From: Mya arenaria
Lineage: Eukaryota > Mollusca > Bivalvia > Myida > Myidae
Reading direction: 5' to 3'
DNA length: 64,000 bases
Assembly (NCBI RefSeq): GCF_026914265.1
Contig: NC_069123.1
Span: forward strand, 52,584,949-52,648,948
How positions within the stretch are numbered: position 1 is the first letter of the stretch; every line of letters begins with the position of its first letter. The notes beneath the pieces were generated by a model. The model had not been told where the DNA came from, made no database searches, and saw nothing but the letters and a program-made list of their open reading frames with translations. A program made the translations under genes and the position numbers. Positions 1 to 33,026 of the stretch are shown piece after piece.

Positions 1-193
1 AGGCTAGTTTTTCTTGTCAGCAGTGTAACTTCTAAATTACCCAACAGATTTAAATAAAACAATACATGCATGATAAAAGAAGATGCAGTGTGCAGTAACC
101 TTGGAGTTATGGCCTCTTTTCAAAGGAATGGTTTGCCATTCTTGTGTCCAGGCGGCATTTGGGGGTATTCGTCACTCCTGTGACAGCTCTAGT
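1..193 (-). repeat. 5' part of a dispersed bivalve element (agagctgtcac family), cut by the window edge
   Basis: Read on the minus strand, this is nearly identical to 52582-52770 (only a handful of differences): ctagagctgtcac start, gaatacccccaaatgccgcc block, then the catgcatgtattg block. It therefore belongs to the same family as the full copy at 52582-53487, in the opposite orientation. It lies in the intron before the first exon seen. The near identity implies recent spread. Confidence 0.85.
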
Positions 194-1684
194 TGATTTT
201 AAAAGGAAGTTGGGTAGTTGGTGAAATATGTTCCAAGGTTTTACTTATTTTGCCATCTGAGGATAACTATTTCACTATTAAATTAAGGCATTTTTAGAGA
301 AAGGACACTTATTCCCCCAAGCAAAACAGCTGGTGCGATGTTCCGTTGATGTTAGAAGATGCAGAGATACTTGTTGGTGGAGTTTGAATTCTTGTTAAGG
401 ATGTGCACTGTATATAAAGATGGGGACATGTAGATCTATTTGAAACTTTTTTTTATCTTTTTTATTTTAGTTTGTTAACTTAATATTGTTAATAAAACTG
501 CATGACGGATAAATAAAACAGATGACTTAGTGATCTCAGTGTTTTAACAATTAGGAACGATGATTATTTTAAACACACGATTACACATAACGTGCTTGAA
601 GTTATCCGTGGGCTAGGCTTGTCCATTTTGAGATATTAATTTTTCTTAAGTGACGCTATTGACAACTCAGAGGACATAAAATTGATTTAATCTGTCACGT
701 GATTCCGTCACTATAACAAATGGTAATTTTTGTATAATTTTTCTATCTTGAAGCCATATAAGAACTTTGAGACACGAAGCAAGAAAATAAATCGTGTGTA
801 ATCACAACCAGCAATACCTCAGCTGACTTGTTTATTAGTAGTTCTCCATTGGGCCTGCTATTGAATATCTTAACCCTCTAGAGGTTTTTACGAACTATTT
901 CATGTGCTACCATTGTGTCATATCTGTGACATTTGTCCATAACAGCAAATAACAAACGATTGGCTCATATTTAAAGTTTTGAGATTGGAGACGTCATATC
1001 AGCACGAAATACTGTTTTGTCGCTTATGTATCAAGTTATCACCAGGGACTTTCTGTACAAATCATAATAGTCACACTACACTCAGTGTTTTTAACAATTT
1101 CCATTTATGATAAATAAAACGCCATCTACAGTTACTATCAAATTACAAAACCCGTTCCCAATAACCCATCTGCGCTTTCTTTCTTAGTATATTTTCCCTT
1201 CCAGTCAAAACATTTAGAACATGATTTATTACAAATAGAATTGTTTTTGCTCCCAGTATCAATATTTAGATGAATATCAATTATCATCAAAATTGAATAA
1301 TGAATATCATATTTTCATAACAAAATCAGAGTGAATAGACAAAACATAATTGCTTCAATTACGTGTAGACAGACAGGTCAAGTTCTCCAGGTTAAGGTAC
1401 ATGTATATGTCAAACAATAAAACTACATGATTTTGCAAATCAAAATTTAAATCTGCAAAAAGAAACAACTATAAAAAAGTAAAATAGATATATTACCATA
1501 TAACACCATATTCAAACCTATATAAAAAGGAATAGGCAGTAAATCAATTAAATAAAACTAAATATAAATTAAGAATAAAATCTAAAGACATATGAATGTT
1601 TAAATAAATGAATAGATAATAAATAAATAATTAAATTAATTTATAAATAATAATAATAATAATTATTATTATTATTAATGATAC

Positions 1685-1715
<31 letters not shown>

Positions 1716-1787
1716 GTTATTTTTATTATTATTATTATTAGTATTATTCTTATTGTTTTATTATTTTTTTAATTGTTCTATTATTAT

Positions 1788-1864
<77 letters not shown>

Positions 1865-2011
1865 TTTGTAGTAGTATTTTATTTAATTGAATACTGAATT
1901 ATTAATGAATAACTATTATTTTCTGGTTGCATAATATGGGTTCCAACGAATTTAAATAAGCTTCCTGTTTGTATACACGGATTTGATCATTCTGAACTTT
2001 CATGTTTCCAG
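194..2011. other. Intron DNA upstream of the first visible exon
   Basis: AT-rich sequence with no supported exon. Because the exon at 2012 begins mid-codon, this is intron rather than intergenic DNA. It holds the microsatellite cluster at about 1640-1875 (separate entry) and nothing else that I can support. Confidence 0.6.
1640..1875. repeat. Compound microsatellite (ATT)n-(AGT)n
   Basis: A run of taa/att triplets (about 1648-1760) passes into an uninterrupted AGT run (about 1787-1864, roughly 26 copies). The plus-strand open frame across it (poly-Leu then poly-Ser) is a trivial product of the triplet repeat. It sits 140 bp before an exon acceptor. Confidence 0.95.
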
Positions 2012-24055
<22,044 letters not shown>

Positions 24056-24229
24056 GTTAAAACATATGTTAGAGATGTAACGAGTTTATTCCTAACGCTA
24101 AAAAGGCTGCGATTCCTGCAATTTTGTACCGGTGTGGAGTGTTTTGACATTCAAGAGAAATCGAATAACAAATTACGCATTTAGGCGATAACGTTCTTGT
24201 TATATGTGTGCAATATAAAACAACTTTAC

Positions 24230-24235
24230 AATAAA
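24230..24235 (+). terminator. Candidate polyadenylation signal of the TNRC18/BAHCC1-like gene
   Basis: The canonical AATAAA lies 175 bp after the stop codon and is the first one downstream on the plus strand. That implies a short 3' UTR of about 200 bases. Assigned from position and hexamer only. Confidence 0.5.
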
Positions 24236-24331
24236 CCTATCATGTATTCATCTAGCCGCCATTTACAAGTGTAGAGGATCTACTGTTTGGAGCAGAATTC
24301 CGAGTCCTTGAGTCTGTCTCATGTCCACGTG

Positions 24332-24500
24332 CAAAGCGTGTAAATGTCGGAGCACCTGTGTAGCGAGTCTTCATGATAATAAAAGTGACCATTACAAGTC
24401 GGAGCACCTGTGTAGCGAGTCTTGTGATAATTAGAGTGACCATTAAAAGTCGGAGCACCTGTGTAGCGAGTCTTCGTGATAATAAGAGTGACCATTACAA
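24332..24500 (+). repeat. Tandem repeat of about 60 bp, 3 copies
   Basis: Units beginning gtcggagcacctgtgtagcg and ending gataataagagtgaccatta plus caa are repeated three times with few changes. It lies directly after the 3' UTR of the TNRC18/BAHCC1-like gene. Confidence 0.85.
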
Positions 24501-26148
24501 ACTACATATTTTCTGTTGATCAGAAGAACTGTGGAAGCCATTACAAGTGCACAAATAATTTCTGAAAAAACAACAACTTATTTTTGCTTGTATGAGAATG
24601 ACTGTATATTGCTTTTAGAAAGAGGAAGAGACGGCTTTGCAAAGTATTTCTAGAAGCTTCAACACAGTTATGTATAACTTCAACTCTCCTATTTGAGGAG
24701 AATAATAATTCTGAAATCTAAGGAACAGTTGTGTTTGCTCAGTTGTGCTAGAATTCACGTTTTGAATGTTTATCGCTTCTCCTGTGCCTTAACAAATGTT
24801 ATTATGTATTCATGTCTTTCCGTGTTCGTGCTATGGGCTTTGTCACCTTTAACGTGTGTTAGTTTCGGGATAAAAGACTAAATGACACACAAAACAAAGG
24901 CTGCCTCATCATAAAGAAACCATGTATGTGCATTTCAAGTTGTCTTGGAGGAGGATAGCAGACATACAGCCAAGGTTTCCATTTATAAATACATTAAACC
25001 AACGAAATGGAATATCACTTTCCCAATCAATGATTTATTTGAAAAAGTTTAGTGTTTCACGTGACTCTAGGCTCGATTGTTGGCTGTGATGATATGAAAA
25101 TCCGGACAAAGTTTTACCGTAATTTGGGTTCTATTGGTTGTACATGCACCCTCCAATAGATTTACTGGCTAATATGTCAATTGTTTCACTGACTTGGAAA
25201 ATGAAAACTGATGTTCACTGGGCTCCGTTTCAACACATATTTTAGTAGCAAACCTTACGCTGCTTTGGATTACCAATGTACACACGCAAAGTTACGGGCA
25301 TAATCTATGGGATAAATGTCCTTACAAGACAGTTTTCTTCAAACAAAGCTTACCCCAACCAAAATTTATACGTTTTATACCTTCGACTTTAACCCGTACG
25401 ATCTTTATTGAGACGTGGCCCGGCAGAGCTTTTAATTCATTTAAACGCGCTAAATAATGCAGTTCCTTTTATACTTATTTTGGTAATGTAACCAGCTTAC
25501 ACAGTTGTACATGGTTTGAGAATTTCGTCTGAGTCAGCGGAATTTATTCTTTATCCTGTTTTGTTGATGCGTTGCTTGTTTTTGTTAAAAGTTTATTATT
25601 CCAAAGCATCCATAGTGCTATAATTTGTCACTTTATAATACATTATAATTTTGTTTTTTTTAAACACACCTGCTTTTCTTTTACATTTACACTTATTATT
25701 TCTTTTAAAAAAGGAGCTCTATCTCACTGACTAAGGTTTGATGCAAAGATGTATTATTTTACTTATATGTTCTGTTACAATACACAACGCCGTTTTAAGC
25801 ATTTGTTTATATAAGTGTTCATATTTTATCGAAGTATATGTTAAAGTGATTCAGCTGTTATATGATTACAATAAAAGTTCGAATGTTGAACCCACAGTGT
25901 CCGTGTTCGTTTCTGTACATTGCAGATTGACTATGCGGCCTTTTAAAACCACCATGGATACTGACCCCATACATTCATAAACGATTGTTCTTATTCTTCA
26001 ATCAGTTTTGTCCAGAGCCGAACTTGCAAAGTCCTTGAATGGATTTAAACTAGGAACATACATGTATAGATGGCACTGTGAAATCTCGCACAATGTAAGA
26101 ATCTTGGGCACTTTATTGCAAAATCAGTTCCCCTTGTTAGTCTTTTAA

Positions 26149-26505
26149 AGATGCACTCTTACTCCCAAAAAAGAGTTACCACAATTAACAATATTGTTAA
26201 AATATTCCAAAAAAGATAAATAAATGTAGAAAACAATTGTTCTCATAGAGGATACCAAGTTGAATTTGAAAGAAATGAGCATAAAGCACAGTATTTTTAC
26301 CTTCTAAAACTATAGAAGATCACAGTAAATCTTTTAGCATCCATCAATCATTTAATATGTTTGCGCTTTCCGCTATTAAATACACAGTTACAATCTTGTT
26401 ATCAGTAATTAATATTTTCCATAAATGCATTATTTAAAGGTTTATCACTCAAAATTTATGTTTGTTATACATGTGTATGTATTGATTTTGAATAAGAGTG
26501 TCACT
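26149..26505 (+). mobile_element. MITE with gcactcttactc ends, copy 1
   Basis: Terminal inverted repeats: left agatgcactcttactccc, right (reverse complement) aagtgacactcttattcaa. Non-coding interior of about 355 bp. A second copy at 39985-40297 shares both ends and internal blocks (cactcaaaatttatgtttgt, gatattttccataaatgcat order), which confirms a dispersed family. Confidence 0.7.
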
Positions 26506-27063
26506 TATATCATGTGAATTTATTCTAGGCCATAACTCGAAAATTACTAAAGGGAAACAATTAAAACTTCAAACATTATAGATGACATTGTCTATGTCAA
26601 CTGTTTTTGGTGTGTTTTTGCCCAAATTGTTGCGGAGTAATCTCCCCTTGTACTTTAAATTTCCTTATTTGTACAAACAGCATGATTCGAACACTGATGG
26701 TTAGAACTTAATACAACTTTTAAATTTGATAGATGGAAGTGTGCAGTTTTACACAGGGCAGTAATTTTACTCTGGCACATTCGTGCAAACTTATCGCCCC
26801 TGGTACTTTATTTTTCTTGCAAAGTCTTATCATTTATTCCCACAGTTACCTCCTAACGTTATTCTATGGGAAACAACAGTTTTGATCTAAATCAAGGCTT
26901 ACAAAGTCCGTAGATAACCCTCATTGGTTTCAATCATGTAATTTATAAAATACATCAAACCAAACTCTATGTACGTATTATGTTTTTATGCCGAAATATT
27001 TGTTTAAAATTACAACATCATAAATTGCAAAACAGTTAGTGAAACTATCTTGTTTGAGCTGAC

Positions 27064-27942
27064 TTAACACTTCTTCTTGCAACACAATGCATTCTTGATT
27101 CGTTTCACGACACTTTTCGCTTCCCTTTTTTCACTGGCTCTTACATCACAAGCATTGGTATTTCCGTTGTTTGCTGTTAAATGATCCGAAACGTCCTGCA
27201 CTTGATGGCCTGTGATTTCAACGTTGGAATAGCTGAAAGCTCCATCAATGTGGTCATCGGATTGTGGACTGCCGTTTACAAAACTATCAAATCGGATGTG
27301 GACACAGTCTAAGCTGTGCCCACGCATCATGTGATGGCCCCACAGATATGTCTCTGTGCCATTATGTCGGCATATTTCCGGCATGGACGAACTGTATGGT
27401 TTCAGCTCTGGAGGACCGAGTAGTTTCTTCTGGCCAAATGTGTACTTACAAGGCGCAGGGTTAAACAAGGAGGTTGTTTGGCTGGACATACGCTCAAACT
27501 CGATCTGCGACACTAACGTGCTCTCGGACGTTGTGGCAGATGACAGGGACGCCTTGCACCAGACTTCCTCTCCTCTTGCACTGCGCAGGTGGTCAATGGC
27601 GGTGGTAAAGTTGTCCCAGATTTCGGCCCGATTTTCACAGCTGCATTGCTGGAACACATGGGGTCCTTTGAAGCGGCTGATGACCTTCACTCTGCGTCCA
27701 CGCTTGCTGTACGATATCTCGAGAAGCGGAAGTGGAGTGACGCTGGAGAGCTCGTACTCTACCTCGTCCCCGGCCAGGCTGACGGTGGCCACCACTAGGC
27801 ACCGTTGTCCGATCCCGAGGCTGACAAGGCTGACCGCGTCCAGACTGCTCCCTACCAGTCCAACAAACGTCCCCTCTGCCATCAGACGCTCCTCAATGTT
27901 GTACTTGGTACGTAAACATCGCTCAAGGCTTGATCCCTCCAT
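27064..27942 (-). CDS. Unrecognised 292-aa protein, weakly GARIN/FAM71-like
   Basis: A single open coding exon of 292 codons starts with ATG at 27942, 10 bases after a splice acceptor (tttgacag), so a 5' UTR intron is likely. Residues about 20-120 have alternating hydrophobic/basic strands and end in CSCENRAEIWDNFTTAIDHL. The strand pattern (LxPLPLLEIS, then a helix with W and L) faintly recalls the N-terminal domain of Golgi-associated RAB2 interactor (GARIN/FAM71) proteins. The remainder is Ser/His-rich and probably disordered. The C-terminus is basic and cysteine-rich (KRIKNALCCKKKC), compatible with palmitoylation-type membrane attachment. That the gene is real is supported by length, GC-rich codons in an AT-rich setting and the splice context. 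The family assignment is only a suggestion. Confidence 0.6.
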   Translation of the reverse strand: MEGSSLERCLRTKYNIEERLMAEGTFVGLVGSSLDAVSLVSLGIGQRCLVVATVSLAGDEVEYELSSVTPLPLLEISYSKRGRRVKVISRFKGPHVFQQCSCENRAEIWDNFTTAIDHLRSARGEEVWCKASLSSATTSESTLVSQIEFERMSSQTTSLFNPAPCKYTFGQKKLLGPPELKPYSSSMPEICRHNGTETYLWGHHMMRGHSLDCVHIRFDSFVNGSPQSDDHIDGAFSYSNVEITGHQVQDVSDHLTANNGNTNACDVRASEKREAKSVVKRIKNALCCKKKC

Positions 27943-28131
27943 ATTTACCTGTCAAAGAAGAAAAATATTAATTATAATTGTATTATAAATTTATAATAAA
28001 TAGCTGAATATCGCATTTAAATTAAAATATCTCATTATATATACAATAAGTTGAATATAAACTATACATTTCAAATAGAATATAAGTAAAAACAACAACA
28101 ATTAAAATCATGCTAAAAAACAAACGCTTAC

Positions 28132-28260
28132 GCTCTACTATGAAGCCGCTGGCCTTGTGGAAAATCTGACGTTGTTGCCAAGATCTGACGTGTAAATTAA
28201 ACGTCATCACGACTTAACGTCAACTCGTAGACAACGTCGAATTATGACGTACTGTATGTA
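28132..28260 (-). promoter_or_regulatory. Probable 5' non-coding exon and promoter of the 27064-27942 gene
   Basis: On the minus strand, gtagagc|gtaagc at 28132/28131 is a good splice donor. Joined to the acceptor at 27953 it would give a non-coding first exon, with an intron of about 180 bp and no upstream in-frame coding. The 5' boundary of the exon is not visible; the end given is a guess. Confidence 0.4.
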
Positions 28261-28349
28261 GAATACTAAAACAAAAAATGTTACCATCGACATCGCGTAT
28301 TTTTTAATTGATAATTGTCAATGAGCTATTATTTATTTTAAAAAAATGT

Positions 28350-29345
28350 ACGTGAAGTTAGCGGCCTAGCGGCCTAGCGGCGTGAAGTTAGCGGCCTGGC
28401 GGCCTAGCGGCGTGAAGTTGGTGGCCTAGCGGCCTGGCGGCCTTATTATTTTTTTCTATTTCCAAGCAATTGCTAATGCGTTTTTTTTAAAACAATGATA
28501 AATCAAGGTTTTTTATTCATATAGTTACATAGCGGCCTTAAATTGTTGTAAATTCAGAATATTTTTCTTTACCGTTTATTCTAAAACAATTTTAAATTAA
28601 CTGTTTTATGCACAAATTATCACTCTGAAGCGTTTTCAACTTTTTTTCAAAAAAGTCGATCAAGCACTTCAGCGACCTAGCGGCATAGCGGCGTGAAATT
28701 AGCGGCCTAGCGGCGTAAATTGAATCCTATTTCAAAGCATGTATACATGCATTTTCTACTAAAACAATGACATTTTAACTGTTTTTATGGACAAATTAAC
28801 ACATTGAAGCGATTATCAACAGTTTTTTTTCCAAAAACGTCGATAAAGCAGTCAGCTAATTCAAAGCATTAAACATGCCTGTTCTTCTAAAACAATGATG
28901 AGTTTACTGTTTTTATGCATAAATTATCACTTCATTTTTTTTCCAAAAAAGTCGATCGAGCACTTCAGCGGCCTAGCGGCGTCAAGTTAGCGGTCTGGCG
29001 GCCTAGCGGCCTAAAATGGTTTCCTATTTCAAAGCATGTATACATGCATTTTCTTCTAAAACAATGACATATTAACTGTTTGAATGCACAAATTAACACT
29101 TTAAAGCAATTAGCGATAATCAACATATTTTTATCCAAAAAAGTCGATTAAGCAGTCAGCTATTTCAAAGCATTAAACATGCCTGATCTTCTTAATCAAT
29201 GATATATTATTGTTTATATGCACAAATTATCACTCTGAAGCGTTTTTTAACTTTTTTTCAAAAAAGTCGATCGAGCACTTCAGCGGCTTAGCGGCCTAGC
29301 GGCGTGAAGTTAGCGGCCTGGCGGCCTAGCGGCCTAAAATGGTTT
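28350..29345 (+). repeat. GCGGCC-rich satellite with dimeric (A-B) repeat structure of about 305 bp
   Basis: Cassettes of gcggcctagcgg / cgtgaagttagcggcctgg recur at 28361-28443, 28671-28715, 28969-29015 and 29281-29335. They are embedded in AT-rich units marked by gtcgat + agca at 28655, 28839, 28951, 29143 and 29266. Spacings alternate about 184-192 and 112-123 bp, so each A half-unit carries the GC cassette and each B half-unit carries tcaaagcattaaacatgcc instead. GCGGCC islands in otherwise AT-rich DNA make the local composition very uneven. Confidence 0.85.
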
Positions 29346-29864
29346 CCTATTTCAAACCATGTATACATGCATTTTCTTCTAAAATTTTAAATTTTGGGTA
29401 ATCAGGGGAGCTGCCTGTATAAGAGTACACGCCACTGATTGTAAACAAATCGTGCCTGTTCCCACTTTAAGTTCGGTCACTTCGAGTACCACCTTCATAC
29501 CAAAATACACACAAAGTGTCATTCGTAAAATTCCGTGGCAATACTCGCGGACCTATTACCACACACACAGCAGAACAACAATGAACTTGTGAATGTAAGG
29601 AAACACCTTTATATTCTATATGAATAACTCTTACAATTATTTTTTTGTTTTCTTGGAATGTGTGAACTCCTATGTCACGAGGTCTGAGATGTTGCGAAAT
29701 TCTACGTGAATGTACACGTGTACAAATAGGCTACCGTTCATTAAAATCAGTTGAGTCTGAACTTACATAGCGAAATAATTGCGTTTATATACATACATAC
29801 AGCCGTACGCAGACCTTGATGACACGGCACTCAAATGGTAACCACATTTATACTTACAGCGTTT

Positions 29865-30194
29865 TCATTCGGAGCTCCTCGGCGATTTTTATCGACAACA
29901 AAAAAAACTCGGATGTATGCCGGTAGTAGTTCGTAAAATTTTGAATTACATTATTAATTGAATGTAGTGTTTTAACTTGTATTTGTAGATCTAAGTTTAA
30001 ATTGATTGCCCGTGAAGTGCATTAAGGGAAACATAATTAAGATTCCCAAGAGTTAAGTCGTTACGTTTAATTGCTAAATTAAAATTACTATGCGATTTAG
30101 TAAGCAGCGTAGATAAAATGTACCGATTTCTGACATTGTAAACCGGCTACATCCGAGGTTGTTTCCGATTAAAAGGCCGAGGAGTTCCGAATGA
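29865..30194 (+). mobile_element. hAT-type MITE with perfect 8-bp target duplication
   Basis: The direct repeat cagcgttt flanks the element on both sides (29857-29864 and 30195-30202). The ends are inverted: left tcattcggagctcctcgg, right (reverse complement) tcattcggaactcctcgg. Complementarity continues for about 60 bp through ctcggatgta and ccgg. The 330-bp body is non-coding. An 8-bp duplication with inverted ends is typical of hAT-superfamily elements. The intact duplication suggests a fairly young insertion. Confidence 0.85.
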
Positions 30195-30446
30195 CAGCGT
30201 TTTATCACCTCCCTTAAAAATAGTTTGCTAGACATGTCGTTGAATGGGCCTTTTTAGCAAGTGTTGGAATAAGTGAGGTTTGGTACTGTATATAGATAGC
30301 AGTTTCACCACCATAACTTTCACAATGGATTGGCGGACCATTTCAATACAATTTCCCCAAGATAATCGTTCAGTGACAAACGATTTATAAGTGTTCACTG
30401 GGAATTTTGTGGTAAAAGTATCTATGTGGGGTATGTCTTGGCATTC

Positions 30447-32496
30447 GTCCCTGTAGCCACTAAGCAAGACACCACTGGAGTGTCAGGCTACTGGGCTCGT
30501 CACTGTAGCCACTAAGCAAGACACCACTGGAGTGTCAGGCTACCGGGCTCGTCACTGTAGCCACTAAGCAAGACACCACTGGAGTGTCAGGCTACTGGGC
30601 TCGTCACTGTAGCCACTTAGCAAGACACCACTGGAGTGTCAGGCTACTGAACTAGTCCCTGTAGCCGCTAAACAAGACACCACTGGAGTTTCAGGGTCAG
30701 GCTACTGGGCTCGTCACTGTAGCCACTAAGCAAGACACCACTGGAGTGTCAGGCTACTGGGCTCGTCACTGTAGCCACTAAGCAAGACACCACTGGAGTG
30801 TCAGGCTACTGGGCTCGTCCCTGTAGCCACTAAGCAAGACACCACTGGAGTGTCAGGCTACTGGGCTCGTCACTGTAGCCACTAAGCAATACACTACTGG
30901 AGTGTCAGGCTACCGGGCTCGTCCCTGTAGCCACTAAGCAAGACACCGCTGGAGTGTCAGGCTACCGGGCTCGTCCCTGTAGCCACTAAGCAAGACACCG
31001 CTGGAGTGTCAGGCTACCGGGCTCGTCCCTGTAGCCGCTAAGCAAGACACCGCTGGAGTGTCAGGCTACCGGGCTCGTCCCTGTTGCCACTACGCAAGAC
31101 ACCACTGGAGTGTCAGGCTACCGGGCTCGTCCATGTAGCCACTACGCAAGACACCACTGGAGTGTCATGTTACCGGACTCGCCCCTGTAGCCACTAAGCA
31201 AGACACCACTGGAGTGTCATGTTACCGGGCTCGTCCCTGTAGCCACTACGCAAGACACCACTGGAGTGTCAGGCTACCGGGATCGTCCCTGTAGCCACTA
31301 CGCAAGACACCACTGGAGTTTCAGGGTCAGGCTACTGGGCTCGTCTCTGTAGCCACTAAGCAAGACACCTCTAGAGTGTCAGGCTACTGGGCTCGTCCCT
31401 GTAGCCACTAAGCAAGACACCTCTAGAGTGTCAAGCTACTGGGTTCGTCCCTGTAGCCACCAAACAAGACAACACTGGAGTGTCATGCTACTGGGCTCGT
31501 CCCTGTAGCCACCAAACAAGACAACACCGGAGTCTCAGGCTACTGGGCTCGTCCCTGTTGCCACTAAACAAGACAACACCGGAGTCTCAGGCTACCGGGC
31601 TCGTCCCTGTAGCCACTAAACAAGACAACACTGAAGTGTCAGGCTACTGAACTAGTCCCTGTAGCCACTAAACAAGACACCGCTGGAGTGTCAGGCTACT
31701 GAACTAGTCCCTGTAGCCACTAAACAAGACACCACTGGAGTGTCAGGCTACTGAACTAGTCCCTGTAGCCACTAAACAAGACAACACCGGAGTCTCAGGT
31801 TACTGGGCTTGGCCCTGTAGCCACTAAACAAGACACCACTGAAGTGTCAGGCTATTGAACTAGTCCCTGTAGCCACTAAACAAGACACCACCGGAGTGTC
31901 AGGCTACTGAACTAGTCCCTGTAGCCACTAAACAAGACACCACCGGAGTGTCAGGCTACTGAACTAGTCCCTGTAGCCACTAAACAAGACAACACCGGAG
32001 TCTCAGGTTACTGGGCTTGGCCCTGTAGCCACTAAACAAGACACCACTGGAGTGTCAGGCTATTGAACTAGTCCCTGTAGCCACTAAACAAGACACCACC
32101 GGAGTGTCAGGCTATTGAACTAGTCCCTGTAGCCACTAAACAAGACACCACCGGAGTATCAGGCTACTGAACTAGTCCCTGTAGCCACTAAACAAGACAA
32201 CACCGGAGTCTCACGTTACTGGGCTTGGCCCTGTAGCCACTAAACAAGACACCGCTGGAGTGTCAGGCTATTGAACTAGTCCCTGTAGCCACTAAACAAG
32301 ACAACACCGGAATCTCAGGCTACTGAACTAGTCCCTGTAGCCACTAAACAAGACACCACCGGAGTGTCAGGCTACTGAACTAGTCCCTGTAGCCACTAAA
32401 CAAGATACCACCGGAGTGTCAGGCTACTGAACTAGTCCCTGTAGCCACTAAACAAGACACCACTGGAGTCTCTGGTTAATGGGCTTCTCCCTGTAG
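30447..32496 (+). repeat. 52-bp minisatellite, about 39 copies, self-complementary monomer
   Basis: The unit is ctgtagccactaagcaagac + accactggagtgtcaggcta + ctgggctcgtcc. Each unit contains nested inverted repeats: GTAGCC with GGCTAC outside, GACAC with GTGTC inside. The first half of the array is dominated by aagcaagac/gggctcgtcc units, the second by aaacaagac/gaactagtcc units. In the second half a variant unit (acaacaccggagtctcaggt ... gggcttggcc) recurs at 31781, 31989 and 32197, exactly 208 bp (4 units) apart, so there is a 4-mer higher-order repeat. No coding frame is supported. Confidence 0.95.
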
Positions 32497-33026
32497 TTTC
32501 CATTACCTATACGTTTCATTTGCTTCAAAGAGGAAACAAATATCTAAGAATCTATTTTTTAAATGGAATTAATGAAATTTAATTTATTGATGAAATGTAA
32601 TCCAAATAGCGCTTGTAGGAATGAAAAATGTTCGTTCTTTGTCAACTTCATGAATTAAATGAACTGTTTTTGTAGTTGTTGAAGTCTCTGTTGTTCCTTG
32701 CGAAAGGAATCACGGTAGACTAGTTTCAGCATCAATGACGGTGCACCATCATGATAGAATACTGAGGTAGTAAAAATGTAACATTTCATAATGATCTGAA
32801 TTTATTGCAAGTAAAGCAATAAAAATGACATAAACTATACGCAACTTGCTTTTTATTGTTAATGTAAGTGAATTTGAAAAATTAAACAGAGATAGATGTA
32901 TACCACCTTTCCATAGTTGAATCAAACATGTCCCAGGTAGTGCAAGGTAAAACATGAATATCTACGTTAGGAAACGGATAGAAACACACTGACGTAGTCT
33001 CTATGTAGTAATTTACATGTGGTGGG
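32497..33026. other. Short spacer between minisatellite and TRIM-like gene
   Basis: AT-rich, no supported gene. It should contain the 3' UTR of the minus-strand TRIM-like gene; a minus-strand AATAAA (tttatt on the plus strand) occurs at about 32850. Nothing else seen. Confidence 0.5.

Larger units (their letters stand above)
24056..27063. other. Intergenic region between the TNRC18/BAHCC1-like gene and the GARIN-like gene
   Basis: AT-rich, with no supported coding exon. It holds the polyadenylation signal, a 60-bp tandem triplication (24332-24500) and one MITE (26149-26505), listed separately. AATAAA on the minus strand near 26810-26840 could serve the neighbouring minus-strand gene. Nothing else seen. 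Confidence 0.6.

Noticed and set aside
1678-1890. Poly-Leu/poly-Ser open frame
   Set aside because: Product of the ATT and AGT triplet runs.
30447-32496. CRISPR-like array
   Set aside because: The units are contiguous without unique spacers and the window is clearly eukaryotic; it is a minisatellite.
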